A model generated the notes under the pieces. The model was not told the origin of the DNA. It saw nothing but the letters and a program-made list of their open reading frames with translations, and made no database searches. The translations under genes and the position numbers were made by a program. DNA of 64,000 nt from Cycas panzhihuaensis (taxonomy: Eukaryota > Cycadophyta), in the NCBI GenBank assembly GCA_023213395.1, contig CM041465.1, positions 130,827,741-130,891,740 on the forward strand. The letters run 5' to 3'. Below, piece by piece: positions 1-11,340 of this stretch. Each line of letters opens with the position of its first letter. The stretch's first letter is position 1.

Positions 1-1475
1 AGGGTTTTGGTCCATAACCTCTTAGGATATAGTTCTTAGAATGGGAAGGAGAGAATTGTATTGCCCATTACTTGTGGCTTGTCTTTGAGGGGTGAAGAGA
101 GGGTGACTTGTCCTATATTGATGTTCTTGTTTAATGAGAAACTCTATATAGTGCTTGCATGCATCTTCCTACAATAAAACAATAATGCACCTTCTTTATA
201 GTTCTTGGTAGTTTCTAAATGTTTGAAATTTAAATGGTTTTTGCATTTTTAAGATAGCAAGCTACTGTAGTTTTAGTGGAATTTCTAGAATTAACCACAT
301 ATTTTGAAGATATGAGGTTTCTTGTGTGTTTCTATTCTCACCTTTATGCTTGAAATGCAATTTTGTTATGAAATAGTTTGATTAGCAACGGTCCTTTTTC
401 TTTTCATTTAATTGTTGTTGCCTCTATTACAATCTCTCTTGCAATAGGGTGGAAGATGTAAGAGATTCTGCTTGTTTCAAAATAATCTTTGGAGTTACTT
501 TTAAAATGGATTTGAATAGATTTCATGCAACATTCTTGACAACTCTTTTTAAATACATTTTAAAGTTTGATCTCTATTGCTCATTGATTTACATTAGATT
601 TCCAAGAGCGAATAGGGTTGTAATCCTTGTTTGGCTTCTTTGCTTTGGTTTGTTTCAAAGAGAAGATTGGATTATGAATAGTTTAGTCTAGTCTTGGTTT
701 GAAGTTTGATTTTTGCTCCACGTCTCGCTTCTTTCTCAAAGAAACATTTGTTCTACTAGTGATTGTGTTCGACTATTTGTTGGGCATTGTACTTAGAGGC
801 TTTCTAGATTGGTATTGGATACATACTACATCATTGCTTGCTTACATGTCATATTAAGAAGTAGACAGTTCTTACCACACATGGTTTTGTTTATTACACC
901 CAACAAACCACACCTTTTCTAAAACCTATAAATGAACTATGCTCCTTGATTGTTTGCCTTCAATATAGCAAAAAGGAGTTGAATACAACAACATTTTATG
1001 AGCATTGTTTGGATTGGGGTTATAACATTGCTTAGGATCTAACATGCTTGTAGCACCACACATAACTACATATTCAATATGATGTAAAATGTTGAAAATA
1101 ATGTTCATTCAAATTATACATACTTGTCTATATTTGTACTCTAGATATTCTTTCAGTCCATCATTATAAATTCCTATTAACATTTCTAGTAAGTCTAGCA
1201 TGATGGACAAATTTCATTCATGCATATAATAGATAAGTCACACTTCATGTAATACACAATGTGAATAATTTCATTCATCCTATGTGTGATTTGTGTCTTT
1301 GATTTTCTTTGTAGTATTAGAGCATTGGGCTTGACCTAAGTTGTGGGATTTTTACTTGAAGGTATAGATTCGTAGAGCCTTCAAGAAATGTGATGTGTCT
1401 ATCTTGATAGAGGATATGATCATGTTTTCTGCATGGACCAAGTAAGGTGAACATTATCTAGTTATATTGGACTAA
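1..1475. other. unrecognised flank of element A
   Basis: AT-rich sequence in which I see no conserved protein, LTR end or RNA gene. Short open frames occur on both strands, but none resembles a known family and stops are frequent. The sequence continues after element A at 6706, because A inserted here with the 5-bp duplication GGGCT (1476-1480 and 6701-6705). It could be an old intron, intergenic DNA or an unrecognised decayed repeat. Confidence 0.5.
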
Positions 1476-1480
1476 GGGCT

Positions 1481-1709
1481 TGTTGAAAAACAGAGCAAAG
1501 ACAGAATATAATTTAAACAGAGAAGAGAAGAGTATATTGTTTATTGAGATTTAATCTCCTTAAATATACATCAACAATGTGATCATACAACCTCATCAGA
1601 ACCGATCAACTGAGACTGCCAAGTGGCACAATCTTGTATTATGATTACATTTGAGGGTGGTCCTAACATGACCCCCTTTCTTACTTAGATAAAACATTAC
1701 ATCTCAACA
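1481..1709 (-). repeat. 3' LTR of element A
   Basis: 229-bp terminal repeat, TG...CA, nearly identical to 6469-6700 except for a dense cluster of differences around 1582-1620. On the minus strand it ends beside the target duplication GGGCT at 1476-1480. Confidence 0.95.
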
Positions 1710-1722
1710 CCCCCTCTTAATG
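1710..1722 (-). other. Polypurine tract of element A
   Basis: Directly inside the 3' LTR the minus strand reads AAGAGGGGG before TGTTGAG. This is the purine-rich primer for plus-strand DNA synthesis, at the place expected for an LTR element. Confidence 0.85.
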
Positions 1723-3306
1723 TTTTATCTCTAATAATCTTATTTTGTCTCTTAAATATTTGAGCCTTTCTCTTCCAAGAGGCTTTGTCAGAAGATTTGC
1801 AACTTGTTCGGCTGTGGGACAATATTCCAAGTCAATTTCTTTAGTATGTACCTTTTCTCTTATGAAATGATGATGAACCTCAATATGCTTTGTTCTTGCA
1901 TGTAGAATTGGATTTTTGGTCAGCTCGATGGCACTTTGATTGTCGCATTTCAAGGAGGTTGCCCTTTTTTGCTGTTGATCCAAATCAAGCAGAAGTTGTC
2001 TTAACCAGATAGCTTCACAGGTTGCTAACGTAGCTGCTTTGTATTCTCGTCAGAGAAGAGAGAGCAACTGTAGCTTGTTTCTTACTACACCATGAGATTG
2101 CTGAAGACCCTAAGAAAAAACAATATCCACTGGTGGATTTCCTTTGTTCTTTGTCACTAGCCCAGTCAGAGTCGCAGTACCCTGATATTTCGATTGGGTA
2201 TCCTTTTAGGTATACTAACTTGAGATCTGTTGTTCCTTTAAGATATCTTAAAACTCTTTTTGTGGCCTGCCAATGTCTCAACTTTGGATTTTGCATGTAT
2301 CTGGATATTAGTCCTACTGAGTAGGATATGTTAGGCCTGGTGGCTGTCAGATAAATCAAACTTCCAATCATTTGTCTATACAAGGTGACATCTACATCTT
2401 TTTCCATACTATCTGCCATTAAGTCACAGTTTGTTTCCATGGGCGTTGTACATGGATTGCAGTTCTCCATCTGAAATCGAACAAGCAAATTTTGGATGTA
2501 GTTACTTTGGGACAAGGTTATATAGTTTTGATGTTGACCTACCTCCAATCCCAAGTAGTAATTTAGTGGACCCAAGTCTATTTCAAATTCTCAAGTTGAC
2601 TCTTGATGTCTCTAATTCCTCCTTCATCATTTCCAGTAAGAAGCATATCATCAACATAGACAACAATTATTGTTATCTTGTTGTTTGTTTTCCTTATGTA
2701 GAGACTGGAGTCGGAGTTGCATCGATTGAACTTATTTTCTTCAAGAAAATGATCTAATTTGGCATACCAAGCTCGTGGGGCTTGTTTTAGACCATACAGA
2801 GCCTTTTTAAATCTACAGACCAGATTCTCCTGTCCCTGTTCAGCGTATCCTTCCGGTTGTTGCATGTAGACTTCTTCTTCTAGTTCACCATTTAAGAAGG
2901 CGTTTTTTACATCTAGTCGAGATTTTCCAATTTTGTGTCAGCCCAAGGCTATTATTGTTCTTACAGTGTTCATCTTTGCTACTGGAGAAAAGGTCTCATC
3001 AAAATCTACACCTGCTGTTTGTGTGTATCCTTTTGCGACTAACCTTGCTTTGTACTTTTCTATCTTACCATCCATTCCCCTTTTTGTTTTGTAAACCCAT
3101 TTGCAACTTACAGTAGATTTATCGGCAGGTAGTTCTACTAATTCTCACATCTTATTTTTCTTGATTGAGTTCATTTCATTGTCCATTGCCACTTTCCATT
3201 CTTGACGATCTTTTGCTTCTTGAAAGTTTTGAGGTTCGACTTTGCTTAGAAGAGCTCTTGACCTTTGCCCTCGTGTTTTTTGTTCTATTACATTACTTTT
3301 CCCTTC
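1717..3306 (-). pseudogene. Element A reverse transcriptase and RNase H
   Basis: This is the copia RT-RNase H part of the polyprotein, which copies element RNA to DNA inside virus-like particles. On the minus strand from about 3260 to 1717 I see in order: the NEMNSIKKN and ELVELP block, [41 protein letters not shown], the active-site YVDDMLLTG (around 2655-2685), the RNase H start around GYCDSDWASD, ARTKHIEVHHHFIRE, and the end TKPLGRERL. It is broken by a stop near 3150, another change near 2930, a frameshift near 2578 and another near 2045, so it cannot give one protein. Catalytic YVDD is kept. The coding order after integrase confirms copia rather than gypsy. Confidence 0.93.
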
Positions 3307-4866
3307 TTAAATTGTTTTAATATACCATTTTGGCAACTTTTTCTGTTTTCGTGAGTCTTCCTTCTCGATGGTGTCTTCTGATACTTGACTGGTTTCACTT
3401 GATGATGGATCAGCTTGTCCTTCTTCTGAAGTGATTTCGGAATCATTTTCTTGCTCAGCTTCTTGTGTTTCTGAGGTAATTTCTGACTTATTCTCTTGCT
3501 CATCTTCATGTGTTTCTTCGTGTCTGACAGCTTCCTGTTCAATTTCCTTCTCACCTTCTATTATTTTAATTTGTGAGAATTCAATAGAATTTTCTTCATT
3601 AAAAACGACATCTCTGCTTACATAGATTTTGTTAGTTTTGGGATCTATGCATTTGTAGGCTTTTGAATTTTTACTGTAGTCTATCAAAATGCATTCTATG
3701 CTTTTTGCATCCAATTTGGACATTTTTTTATCAGGAATATGCACAAATGCTTGACTGCCAAAAATTTTGAGAAGACTTACATTGGGTTTTTGTCCTATCC
3801 ATACTTCTTCTGGGGTGACATCCTTCAATGCTTTTGTGGGGCTTCTATTTATTAGGTAACATGCCGTGCTTACTGCCTCTACCCAATATGACTTTGATAT
3901 CTTTGTTCCATACATCATGCTTTGAGCCATTTCCATTAGAGTTCTATTCTTTCTTTCGGCCACTCCATTCGACTGAGGAGTATAAGGAGTTGTAATCTGT
4001 CTACGAATTCCTCGATCCCTACAATAATTTAGAAACTCCTTTGATATATATTCTCCTCCTCCATCTGACTTGATGCATTTAATTTTCATTCCTGATTCTA
4101 GTTCTGCTTCTGCTTTAAATTCTTTGAATGTTTCAAAAACTTCTAACTTATTATGCAGGAAATATACCCATACTTTCCGAGTGAAATCATCAATGAAAGT
4201 TAAAAAGTATCTGCATCCATTAATTGTGAGAGGTGTAATTGGACCACAAATATCTGTATGTATCAATTCTAATTTTGACTGATCTCTCCAAGTGCTTTCT
4301 TTAAAAGGAAATCTATCTTTGTTGCCCGATTGACAATCTTTACAAACAAATTTATCTAATGAAATGCTAGGTAGGCCATTTACCATTCCTGATTTTTCCA
4401 TTAGTTTAAGTGTGTCAATTGAGAGATGCCCATACCTCAAATGCCAAGCTTTATTATTAGATTTAGAAGCAGTACAAGTTTTTTCTTCTAAGTAAGGAAG
4501 TACAGGATCTGACAAGAGTTTGTAAAGATCATTACATCTAACTCCTTTTGTAATAGTTTTCCCACCTCTCTTCATATCTAGAATATGACAATTCCCTTCT
4601 TCATTGAAAATGATTCTCAATCCTTTTTTACTTAATTGAGAGACAGAGAGGAGATTCATTTTTAGATCTGGGACAAACAAAACATTTCCGACCTTTTTTT
4701 CATTCCCATCCAGATTTACAGAGATAGTTCCAATCTCTTTTATATTAAGGGAATACTTATCACCCAATTCTACTGATTTGTCTATATTGCAGGGTTTCAA
4801 GGTTTCAAACCATTCTTCTCGACTTGTCATATGTTTGGAAGCTCCTGAATCTATATATCATATGTC
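3307..4866 (-). CDS. Element A protease end, pre-integrase and integrase
   Basis: A 507-codon open frame from 4830 to 3307, with homology running a little upstream to the protease DSGAS motif near 4850. It encodes the GAG-pre-integrase domain (LLSVSQLSKKGLRIIF, then AWHLRYGHLSIDTLKLM with the HHCC zinc-finger histidines; cysteines in FVCKDCQSG) and the integrase core that inserts element DNA. The DDE triad is present: D in IHTDICGP, D in IKSDGGGEY, E in NGVAERKNRTL. The C-terminal linker is acidic and internally repetitive (DEQENKSEITSE then EQENDSEITSE, around 3430-3510) before KLPKWYIKTI and a stop. The ATG at 4830 is only the first in the open stretch; in the living element this was part of a gag-pol polyprotein. 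This is the longest undamaged frame in the window. Confidence 0.92.
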
Positions 4867-4874
4867 TTTGTCTT

Positions 4875-5830
4875 TCATACCGGTAACCAATGATGTGATG
4901 AAGGCTGTCTCTTCTTCCTCCTCTTCGTCGTTCTCTTTGCTGTAGCCTCCAATGGGTCGTTTTCCTTTTTGAATTTCACTTCGTCTCTGTGGACACTGAT
5001 ATGGATAGTGTCCACTTTGTCTGCAAGAGAAGCATATATCAAAGATTCTACAACTGCTGGTGAAATGTCCGGTTCTTCCACAGTTGTAACAGACTGCTTT
5101 TCTCTCGCTGCCTCCGCCTCCTCGAGTTTTGCCGTCCTCGTCCCCTGAAATCTAATGTTCCGCTTTGTCCTCGAAATTGATGTCTTCCTCTTGGCCCGAG
5201 ATTTAGTCTGGATGCAAATGCATCCTCTAATTCTGTCGTGTTTTCATATCTTTTGTTTCTCTGTTCTTGTCTTAGTAACAAACCTGTCAATTCATCAAGG
5301 GTTAACTTGTCTAACCTATCACTGTCTGTGATAGTGTTGACGATTGTGTCAAACGATTTTGGCAATCTTGCAGTCACAATTTCCACTAGGTCTTGTTCAG
5401 AAATTAGACCTCCCAAGACTTAAGAGATTATTTCTGACAGTAATAATCTTATGCATAAATTCCTCTATGTCTTCATTTTCTTTCATGTGAAGCTTGTACA
5501 ATTCTTCTTTAAGTGCAATTATTCTTGCCTTATTCTTTTGTCCATACAGATTTTCCAAACATTTCCAAATTTCAGATGCCAGATTCAATTTTTCAACATA
5601 AATCAAAACTGAATCGGAAATTGACATTTTCAAAGTGAGACTGGTTATATTATTTCTTTCCACCCAGTTTCCTAGCTTAGCATCACCAACTGGAGGACGT
5701 TTCTCTGTTCCTTCAGCAATGTCCTAGGCATTTTTTACCCTTAAAATGGTTTCTATCTTAATTTTCCACACATGATAGTTGGAACCAGTTAATTCTCTGG
5801 TTCAGGCAGAGAAATGAGAGTGGAGGACAT
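4875..5830 (-). pseudogene. Element A gag (capsid and nucleocapsid)
   Basis: Copia gag on the minus strand. The likely start ATG is at 5830 (MSSTLISLPEPEN), matching the start of F gag. The UBN2-type capsid region includes ASEIWKCLENLYGQKNKARI, LKEELYKLHMKENEDIEEF and LTGLLLRQEQRNKRYE. It is followed by an RG-rich stretch (GRHQFRGQSG) and two zinc-knuckle remnants around 5090 and 5020. Stops and frameshifts occur near 5760, 5420, 5150 and 5050. Gag forms the particle that packages element RNA; this copy could not. Confidence 0.88.
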
Positions 5831-6450
5831 TATTCTTAAAGTCAAAGGATGAAATTTGAAATCATGCATGCAGATATACGAATTCGTCACGGAACCCTAG
5901 GTGTACTACCGAGGAAAATGTACCTCAAATTCAAGGTTTCACCACCTACTCGGATCTAAAGGCGGATTTGCAAAAACTTTCTAAGAGAGAAATCGCTCGA
6001 AAGAAAAAGCATTAGGGCGTAAAGTCGATTTTGAAGAAATTCTCAAAAATCTTAGAAAAAATCTTGAACTGGATGGAAACTCAAGATATTATCACTGAGA
6101 AAGATTTATGACTGGAAGTACCCGATATTATGAGCAAATCGAAGAGATTTTTGAAGAAGAACCTTCAAACTCAGCTGGACCGGTTCGGCCTGCTTGGCCT
6201 GCAAAACGACCTCAAATGACTCGGCTCCAGAAGAGAAATGTGTTCAGCGTGTTCCGATCTAGCTCCCCACCAAATTTCGCTTCGATCTGACACTTTGAAA
6301 AATCGCTCAGACACGTCCTGCATTTGCCTGCATACCAGAGTAATAATGATCTTTAACCGGCACAGGAACCCTAACTGCCTTGTCTGCTTCTTACACCCTT
6401 GATTGAATTGTCTTGACAGAAGAAATCATTTCCAAATGATCAGTTTAGAC
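5831..6450 (-). other. Leader of element A
   Basis: About 620 bp between primer site and gag start. No conserved protein is visible. It is rich in A on the sense strand, as usual for a copia 5' untranslated leader. Confidence 0.6.
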
Positions 6451-6468
6451 TGACCTGCTCTGATACCA
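6451..6468 (-). other. Primer binding site of element A
   Basis: The minus strand reads TGGTATCAGAGCAGGTCA directly inside the 5' LTR. It matches the 3' end of plant initiator methionine tRNA, the usual copia primer. Confidence 0.93.
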
Positions 6469-6700
6469 TGTTGAAAAACAGAGCAAAGACAGAATATAAT
6501 TTAAACAGAGAAGAGAAGAGTATATTGTTTATTGAGATTCAATCTCCTTAAATATACATCAACAATGTGACCGTTACAACCTCTAATGTAAGTGATCAGC
6601 CTGAGATTGCCAAGTGGCACAATCTTGTATTATGATTACATTTGAGGGTGGTCCTAACATGACCCCCTTTCTTACTTAGATAAAACATTACATCTCAACA
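6469..6700 (-). repeat. 5' LTR of element A
   Basis: 232-bp repeat TG...CA paired with 1481-1709. The minus strand carries the promoter region; TATATTTAAGG near 6550 is a candidate TATA box. Flanked by GGGCT at 6701-6705. Confidence 0.95.
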
Positions 6701-6705
6701 GGGCT

Positions 6706-7780
6706 TTCTTGAGTGACCTCGTGGGCAAGTATCATCTTCAAGATATCACATTCATGAGGAGGCTTTCATGGGAGACCATGTAGATCATGCAAGATAGACA
6801 TCATTGATTTTGAATGCGAGTCGTGTCCATGCAATCTTTAAATCCATTGTTTAGGGTATTGAGGAAGACTATTATGATCAGATGCTTACTTGATTGTTCT
6901 TCTTGTTCACCTAAGATATCAAAGGCATTCGAAATCTCATCTGTGAGGTTATTCTATGGCAGAGGGTTTTCAATCATGCCACCAAGGAAAGCTAAACCCT
7001 AGTATGGTTATTATTGTGAATTCATTGCATTCTAGGTTCTTCACTGCTATCTAACATCTTCCCATCAATTCAATTCCACTTGTAGAATTAGCAACTATCT
7101 ATCAACTCTCAATGTTATAGTTGCTTATGAATAGAGATTATGTACTTGTTCAAACTAACATTGTTAAGAGCTATGACGAACTAGTTGAGAAGGTGAATAG
7201 TAAGGATTGTTGCTATTCCGATCACTAATTCTATCCCAGATTTGAAGGATTGGATGTCACTAGAACTCAACCTTTGCTATCCCATCCACTGATTCTAACC
7301 TAGATTTGAAGCATCTTCTGTCATGTGAAATTCAAAATTCAAAAATTTGGGCCTCCTATTGAAAGAAGGAATATATCTTTTGCGAGTTCATCTTTATTGA
7401 ACAAACTTGAGTGAAATTGAATTCTGCTCCAAGTTGCGTTTGTGTACTTCCCAAATTGGTCACCTACATTGGCCAAAAGTTAAGACTTGGTAGTTGATGG
7501 AAGGAGTTGACATCAGTAAAGAAGTGGAAACCCGAACCCATGAATAAGAAAATGTAGATGTATTTTTCTCCTCATATTCCCTTAAAAGTTCAATTATGAG
7601 CAACTATAAACAAATAAAAAATAAATAAAATCATCATGCTTTTTTTGTGGTGTGGTACAAACTTTTTTAGCCTTCTAGTTGTCTATTTTGTTCTCTACAA
7701 TTTATACCTCTGTGTGGTGCGAATCTTCGAAGTTGGTCTAGCATTTTTCTTTCTTCTCTTGAAAAGTTTTATTTGTTTCA
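6706..7780. other. unrecognised sequence, possibly leader of the gag fragment
   Basis: Continuation of the flank at 1-1475 on the other side of element A. No gene is recognised. The last few hundred bases precede a copia gag start at 7781 and may include its leader, but I see no LTR end or primer site here, so where the fragment begins is unknown. Confidence 0.4.
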
Positions 7781-8228
7781 ATGGTTACCATTTACTTCCT
7801 TCTTGAGCAAGATATGCTCAACAGAGGAAACGATAACATATGGAAGAGTAAGATGACTAGAGCATTATAGAAGGCACAAAGAAACCTCCAACTAGACCTA
7901 TAGAATTATAAAACTCTCAATGTAAGGATCGAATAGTAGTAGCAACAATCATTGTCTTAGTCAGTGATCACATTCTTCCTCACAACTTTGAAATAAGAAT
8001 GTCAAATGAAGCTTAGGATGTCTGATCTATGTCTGAACTAAGAACATAACCAGAATCATTCATCTCAAGGAAGTCCTTTACCACTTGAAGTTAAAGCAAT
8101 GGGGAAATGGTGACGGACTTCATAGCCAAGATAAAGGAAATGAGAGAACAACTTGGAGTTGTGGGGGAGAAAATTGAAAATAATGAACTTGGTTAACTCA
8201 CCCAGAACAAATTGCCTAGATCCTTTGA
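7781..8228 (+). pseudogene. Copia gag fragment, L-like
   Basis: From the ATG at 7781 the plus strand gives MVTIYFLLEQDMLNRGNDN followed by IWKSKMTRAL. This aligns with the start of element L gag (MSIIYSLSKNDKLTGDNYSI). Further on, ATIIVLVSDHILPH and TDFIAKIKEMREQLGVVGE follow the capsid region with several stops and frame changes, and it ends at KLPRSFD. It stops abruptly where an LTR in the opposite orientation begins (8229). It is a decayed N-terminal half of gag without zinc knuckle. Confidence 0.7.
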
Positions 8229-8464
8229 CTATAGAGAAAATAGAACAAATGAGGTAGAAAGAAATAGGAAATGTAATCTGATTTCCTCACTGTCATTTTA
8301 TTGTAATCAACCTTCTTTAATATACAGAAGAAAGGTAGTTATAAAACCTACCTTTACCTAACTACTCTGTTAACCACTGATTATAAAAGACACTTACACC
8401 TAACCTCGTAATTAACTAAAGATTACAAAAGATTAATATTATTTCCTAATAATCAAACACACAA
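8229..8464 (-). repeat. 3' LTR of element B (L family)
   Basis: The minus strand of this stretch matches the LTR of L (29305-29525) along its length, including the shared block TTAAAGAAGGTTGATTACAA. It is followed on the plus side by a polypurine tract and RNase H, so it is a 3' LTR in minus orientation. Its outer end is fused to the gag fragment on plus. Confidence 0.8.
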
Positions 8465-8490
8465 ACCCCCTCCCCCCCTGCCCCTCCAAT
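8465..8490 (-). other. Polypurine tract of element B
   Basis: An unusually long purine run on the minus strand (GGAGGGGCAGGGGGGAGGGG) beside the LTR, in the position expected for plus-strand priming. Confidence 0.75.
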
Positions 8491-8499
8491 ATGTTTAAT

Positions 8500-9085
8500 C
8501 TTTTGATTTTACACCTAGAAGTTTTCTAAAATGCAGAAACTTGTCACTACTGATAGATTTGGTGAAGATATTTGTTAATTGTTACTTGCTTGGACAATAG
8601 TTTAAGTCAATTTCTTTGTTTTGAACTTTCTTTAATAAATTGATGATGGACCTCTATGTTTTGTTCAAGCATGAAAGATTGGATTCTTTCCTAATTTGTT
8701 AATACTTTAGTTATCACAATATATTGTTGTAAGATCATTGTTTGTCCAATTTAGATCCTCTAGAACATGTCTCAGCCATGCAACCTCACATGTGCCACTC
8801 ATTATAGCTTTGTATTTTGCTTTAGTGGATGATAAGGCTATTGTTGGTTGCTTTTTGTCGTACCAATATATGATTGCTTAACCTAATGAAAGTAGTAGCC
8901 TGAAGTTGATTTCCTATTTTTTAGATCCCCTACCTAGTTTGAGTCATTGTATCCTACAAATTTGGATAGTGCAAGACTTATGGTACCTTTGATATGCTTT
9001 AGTATTCCTTTTGCAGCCTTCCAATGTGACACTTTTGGTGTATTCATAAACTTGGAAATTAATCCTACTAAGAAGACAATGTATG
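8500..9085 (-). pseudogene. Element B RT end and RNase H
   Basis: The minus strand gives the end of copia RT and RNase H: GLISKFMNTPKVSHWKAAKG, ILKHIKGTISLAL, KSTSGYYF, then NIEVHHQFIKE. Many stops and frame changes are present. The upstream part of pol is missing because element R begins at 9086. With 8229-8490 it forms a truncated copia 3' end. Confidence 0.8.
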
Positions 9086-9421
9086 TGTTAAACTATACAC
9101 ACCCAATACACAAAACTAAAACAAACAATATTTAAAACTAGTATCAATTTCTCATTAATCTCATACTACATTGGGTGTGTACATATAGTAATTACAGTAC
9201 ATCTATTACAAAAATAGGAACACAAAGGGCTTGATCATGCAAGGTGACACATGCTACCTTGCATGATGATGTTAGAAGATGTGTGTGTACTAATGACTCT
9301 GCACACATTGAAGTCACAACATTAAGTTGTGACTAGCCCCTAACATGACAAAAGGACCCTCAACATTTACTAACATAAAAACATTAATATCTAACCCATA
9401 AAATTAAACATGATCTTAACA
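9086..9421 (-). repeat. LTR of element R
   Basis: A TG...CA stretch (TGTTAAAC to CTTAACA, 336 bp) followed by a C-run that is a polypurine tract on the minus strand (9422-9428). This is the signature of a 3' LTR in minus orientation. It interrupts the RT of B. I do not find its partner LTR in the window, so the far end is lost or too diverged to see. Confidence 0.65.
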
Positions 9422-11113
9422 CCCCCCTATAATGTTTAATTTTTACAATAAAAATTGTATCAAATACAATTCTTGTTCTTTGACCATCAATCTGCTTCAT
9501 TGGAAAAAGTTGCTGACGTCCATATAAAAAATCACCATCCGCCAGATCACATGGGTGACCAATTGTTGTGTCTGTCGATTGCCTAGGTAATGCTTTTGCA
9601 TATGTGGTTCATTAGCACAAAGTAAACCTCAATCTGACGCGTATCTTGAGAGCAAGCTGAACTACCTGACTAGATGGATATCGTAGAACTGGACATTCTG
9701 TCAAACATAAATATTATCTGTACTGCTACATGCCAGGAAAAATGCAAGCATTGTTGTACTTATTGAGTAGAACACCAGCTGCAAAATTGACATATGAAGG
9801 AAGTGACATTTATACCATCTTCCACAAGAAGAAAAGCACCATTACAAATGGCGATGTGGAGGGCAAATTAAAAGTGTCTCCAACTCAATAAACATCATAA
9901 TAAAAAGGAGGACAAATTTATTGTGCCTTCAAACATAAAAACATTACAATAACGTCTGGCATAGGCTGAGATAAAATGCAGTATAAGAAATACACTTGTA
10001 AAACTGCAAATCAATCAAACATGGTTGCTGTAATAGTAGCAGCAACAACAATATGTTACATAAATGATAGAGGGAATGCAACGTCCTGATATAGCCATCC
10101 AAAAATATTGCAAATTTGAAATGTTGCCATGAAAATAGAGAAGCGAGAGGGTTGGCTATTAATACCAACGTTGCTGGAAATGCAATTTGTGCTATCTTCC
10201 AACCGAGGTTATCTCTGAAGTCCAAGAAATCAATCAACCTACTTTCATCACTTGCAGTTTTTAGCAACATAATTGCAGAATTTTTTATGCAAATTCATTG
10301 CATCAATTAAATATTTTTCCTCCTTCAACATCATCAAAGAAGGTAGCCAAAAATCCATGGGCGGCCAAAGCTATACTAGAAACCAAAACAATTATGTCAA
10401 AGGTTCTAGCTGGAAAATCTTGGACCAAAAATATATAAAGCCTCTCAGGCAAATCATGTCACAGAGAGAAGAGTCTGATCAACTTTGACCTTCCATATTC
10501 ACATCGTTCTTCACTAAACAATTCAAAAATAAATCCTGAATCTATGCACACCAATCATAAATTCTATCAAAAACTTTTTAAAACTAATTTTGATTATTGT
10601 CTATCAAATTTCTGTTGCTTGCATAAATCTTGCATGAGGAAGAGTAGTTGGTAGAGTCATGCATCATAAAAATTTCCTTGCTGTGTGGGCATCAAATGAA
10701 ACATTTGGCTGAACTTAAGCTGACACTATTGTTCTCACCTTTGCCACGTCATAGTTAATAAGATGAAGTCATGCATTAAAAAATTTGCCCCTTGACCTAA
10801 TTTCATTTATGGACTTCTGAAAATGCTGTAGCAAAAGAGTCTCTGCTTTTTTTAATGGTTTGTATTGCTTCCAAGTTTGTGCTACCCTTGAATCGCATTA
10901 CTGCAACAATAGCCAACTTTGCAAAATGTTCCTTGTATCAGGAGAGAATTTTGGAACTCAGCGTGATCATTACAATGTTCGTCAAGTTTGATTTGAACTT
11001 TTCTGGATTCTCCTTGTTATGCCATACGTGTTGTTCCAAAGCATTACATGCACACTCAGCAACCATTTTATAACCAAAGATAATTTGAGGCGCTTTTAAG
11101 GTTTACAAAGGAA
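9422..11113 (-). mobile_element. Interior of element R, no retroviral coding seen
   Basis: 1.7 kb following the R polypurine tract. I see no gag, protease, integrase or RT on either strand. The minus strand has stretches that could encode hydrophobic segments, for example FPARTFDIIVLVSS near 10400 and a 108-codon frame 9944-10270 starting MLLKTASDESRLIDF. These might be a captured fragment of a host gene or chance. It could be a large non-autonomous element or unrelated DNA beside a truncated one. Where it ends before element P is not clear. Confidence 0.4.
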
Positions 11114-11322
11114 TGTTGGAATATAATGTTTTATCCTAAGTTCACTAAGGGGCAAGTATTAATCCTCTATTTTGTAACTCCTAATGTAACTCAAACAGTT
11201 GTCTAACATGGGTCATTTATACATGTGTCATTTACTTTTTCTCATGTATATTTGAGGAGGTATACCCTCTCTCAATAAAGCAAAACAATTTTATCTTGCT
11301 CATTGAGTCTGTCATTCTAACA
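11114..11322 (+). repeat. 5' LTR of element P
   Basis: A 209-bp TG...CA repeat (TGTTGGAATATAATG to TCATTCTAACA) directly followed by a primer site. The start resembles the LTRs of A and F (TGTTAGAGTATAATG). CTCAATAAAGCAAAACAA is likely the region near the RNA start or poly(A) signal. No 3' partner is seen. Confidence 0.8.
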
Positions 11323-11340
11323 TGGTATCAGAGCAGGTTA
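11323..11340 (+). other. Primer binding site of element P
   Basis: TGGTATCAGAGCAGGTTA immediately follows the LTR and is complementary to initiator methionine tRNA. It fixes the orientation of P as plus. Confidence 0.9.

Larger units (their letters stand above)
1481..6700 (-). mobile_element. Element A: near-complete Ty1/copia retrotransposon
   Basis: A full copia element of 5.2 kb reads on the minus strand: 5' LTR 6469-6700, primer site, gag, protease, integrase, RT, RNase H, polypurine tract, 3' LTR 1481-1709. The order protease-integrase-RT-RNase H identifies Ty1/copia. Both LTRs begin TG and end CA, and the pair is flanked by GGGCT at 1476-1480 and 6701-6705, so the insertion is intact end to end. 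Gag has stops, RT has two frameshifts and a few stops, and integrase is one open frame. It is the best preserved member here of the short-LTR copia group that also includes F, P and L. Confidence 0.95.

Noticed and set aside
449-691. 80-codon frame in the left flank as a host gene
   Set aside because: No family resemblance, hydrophobic low-complexity composition typical of T-rich DNA, and no supporting gene structure.
2133-2757. Plus-strand frames 2133-2324 and 2431-2757 as genes
   Set aside because: They are antisense to A RT and RNase H, whose motifs are clear on minus.
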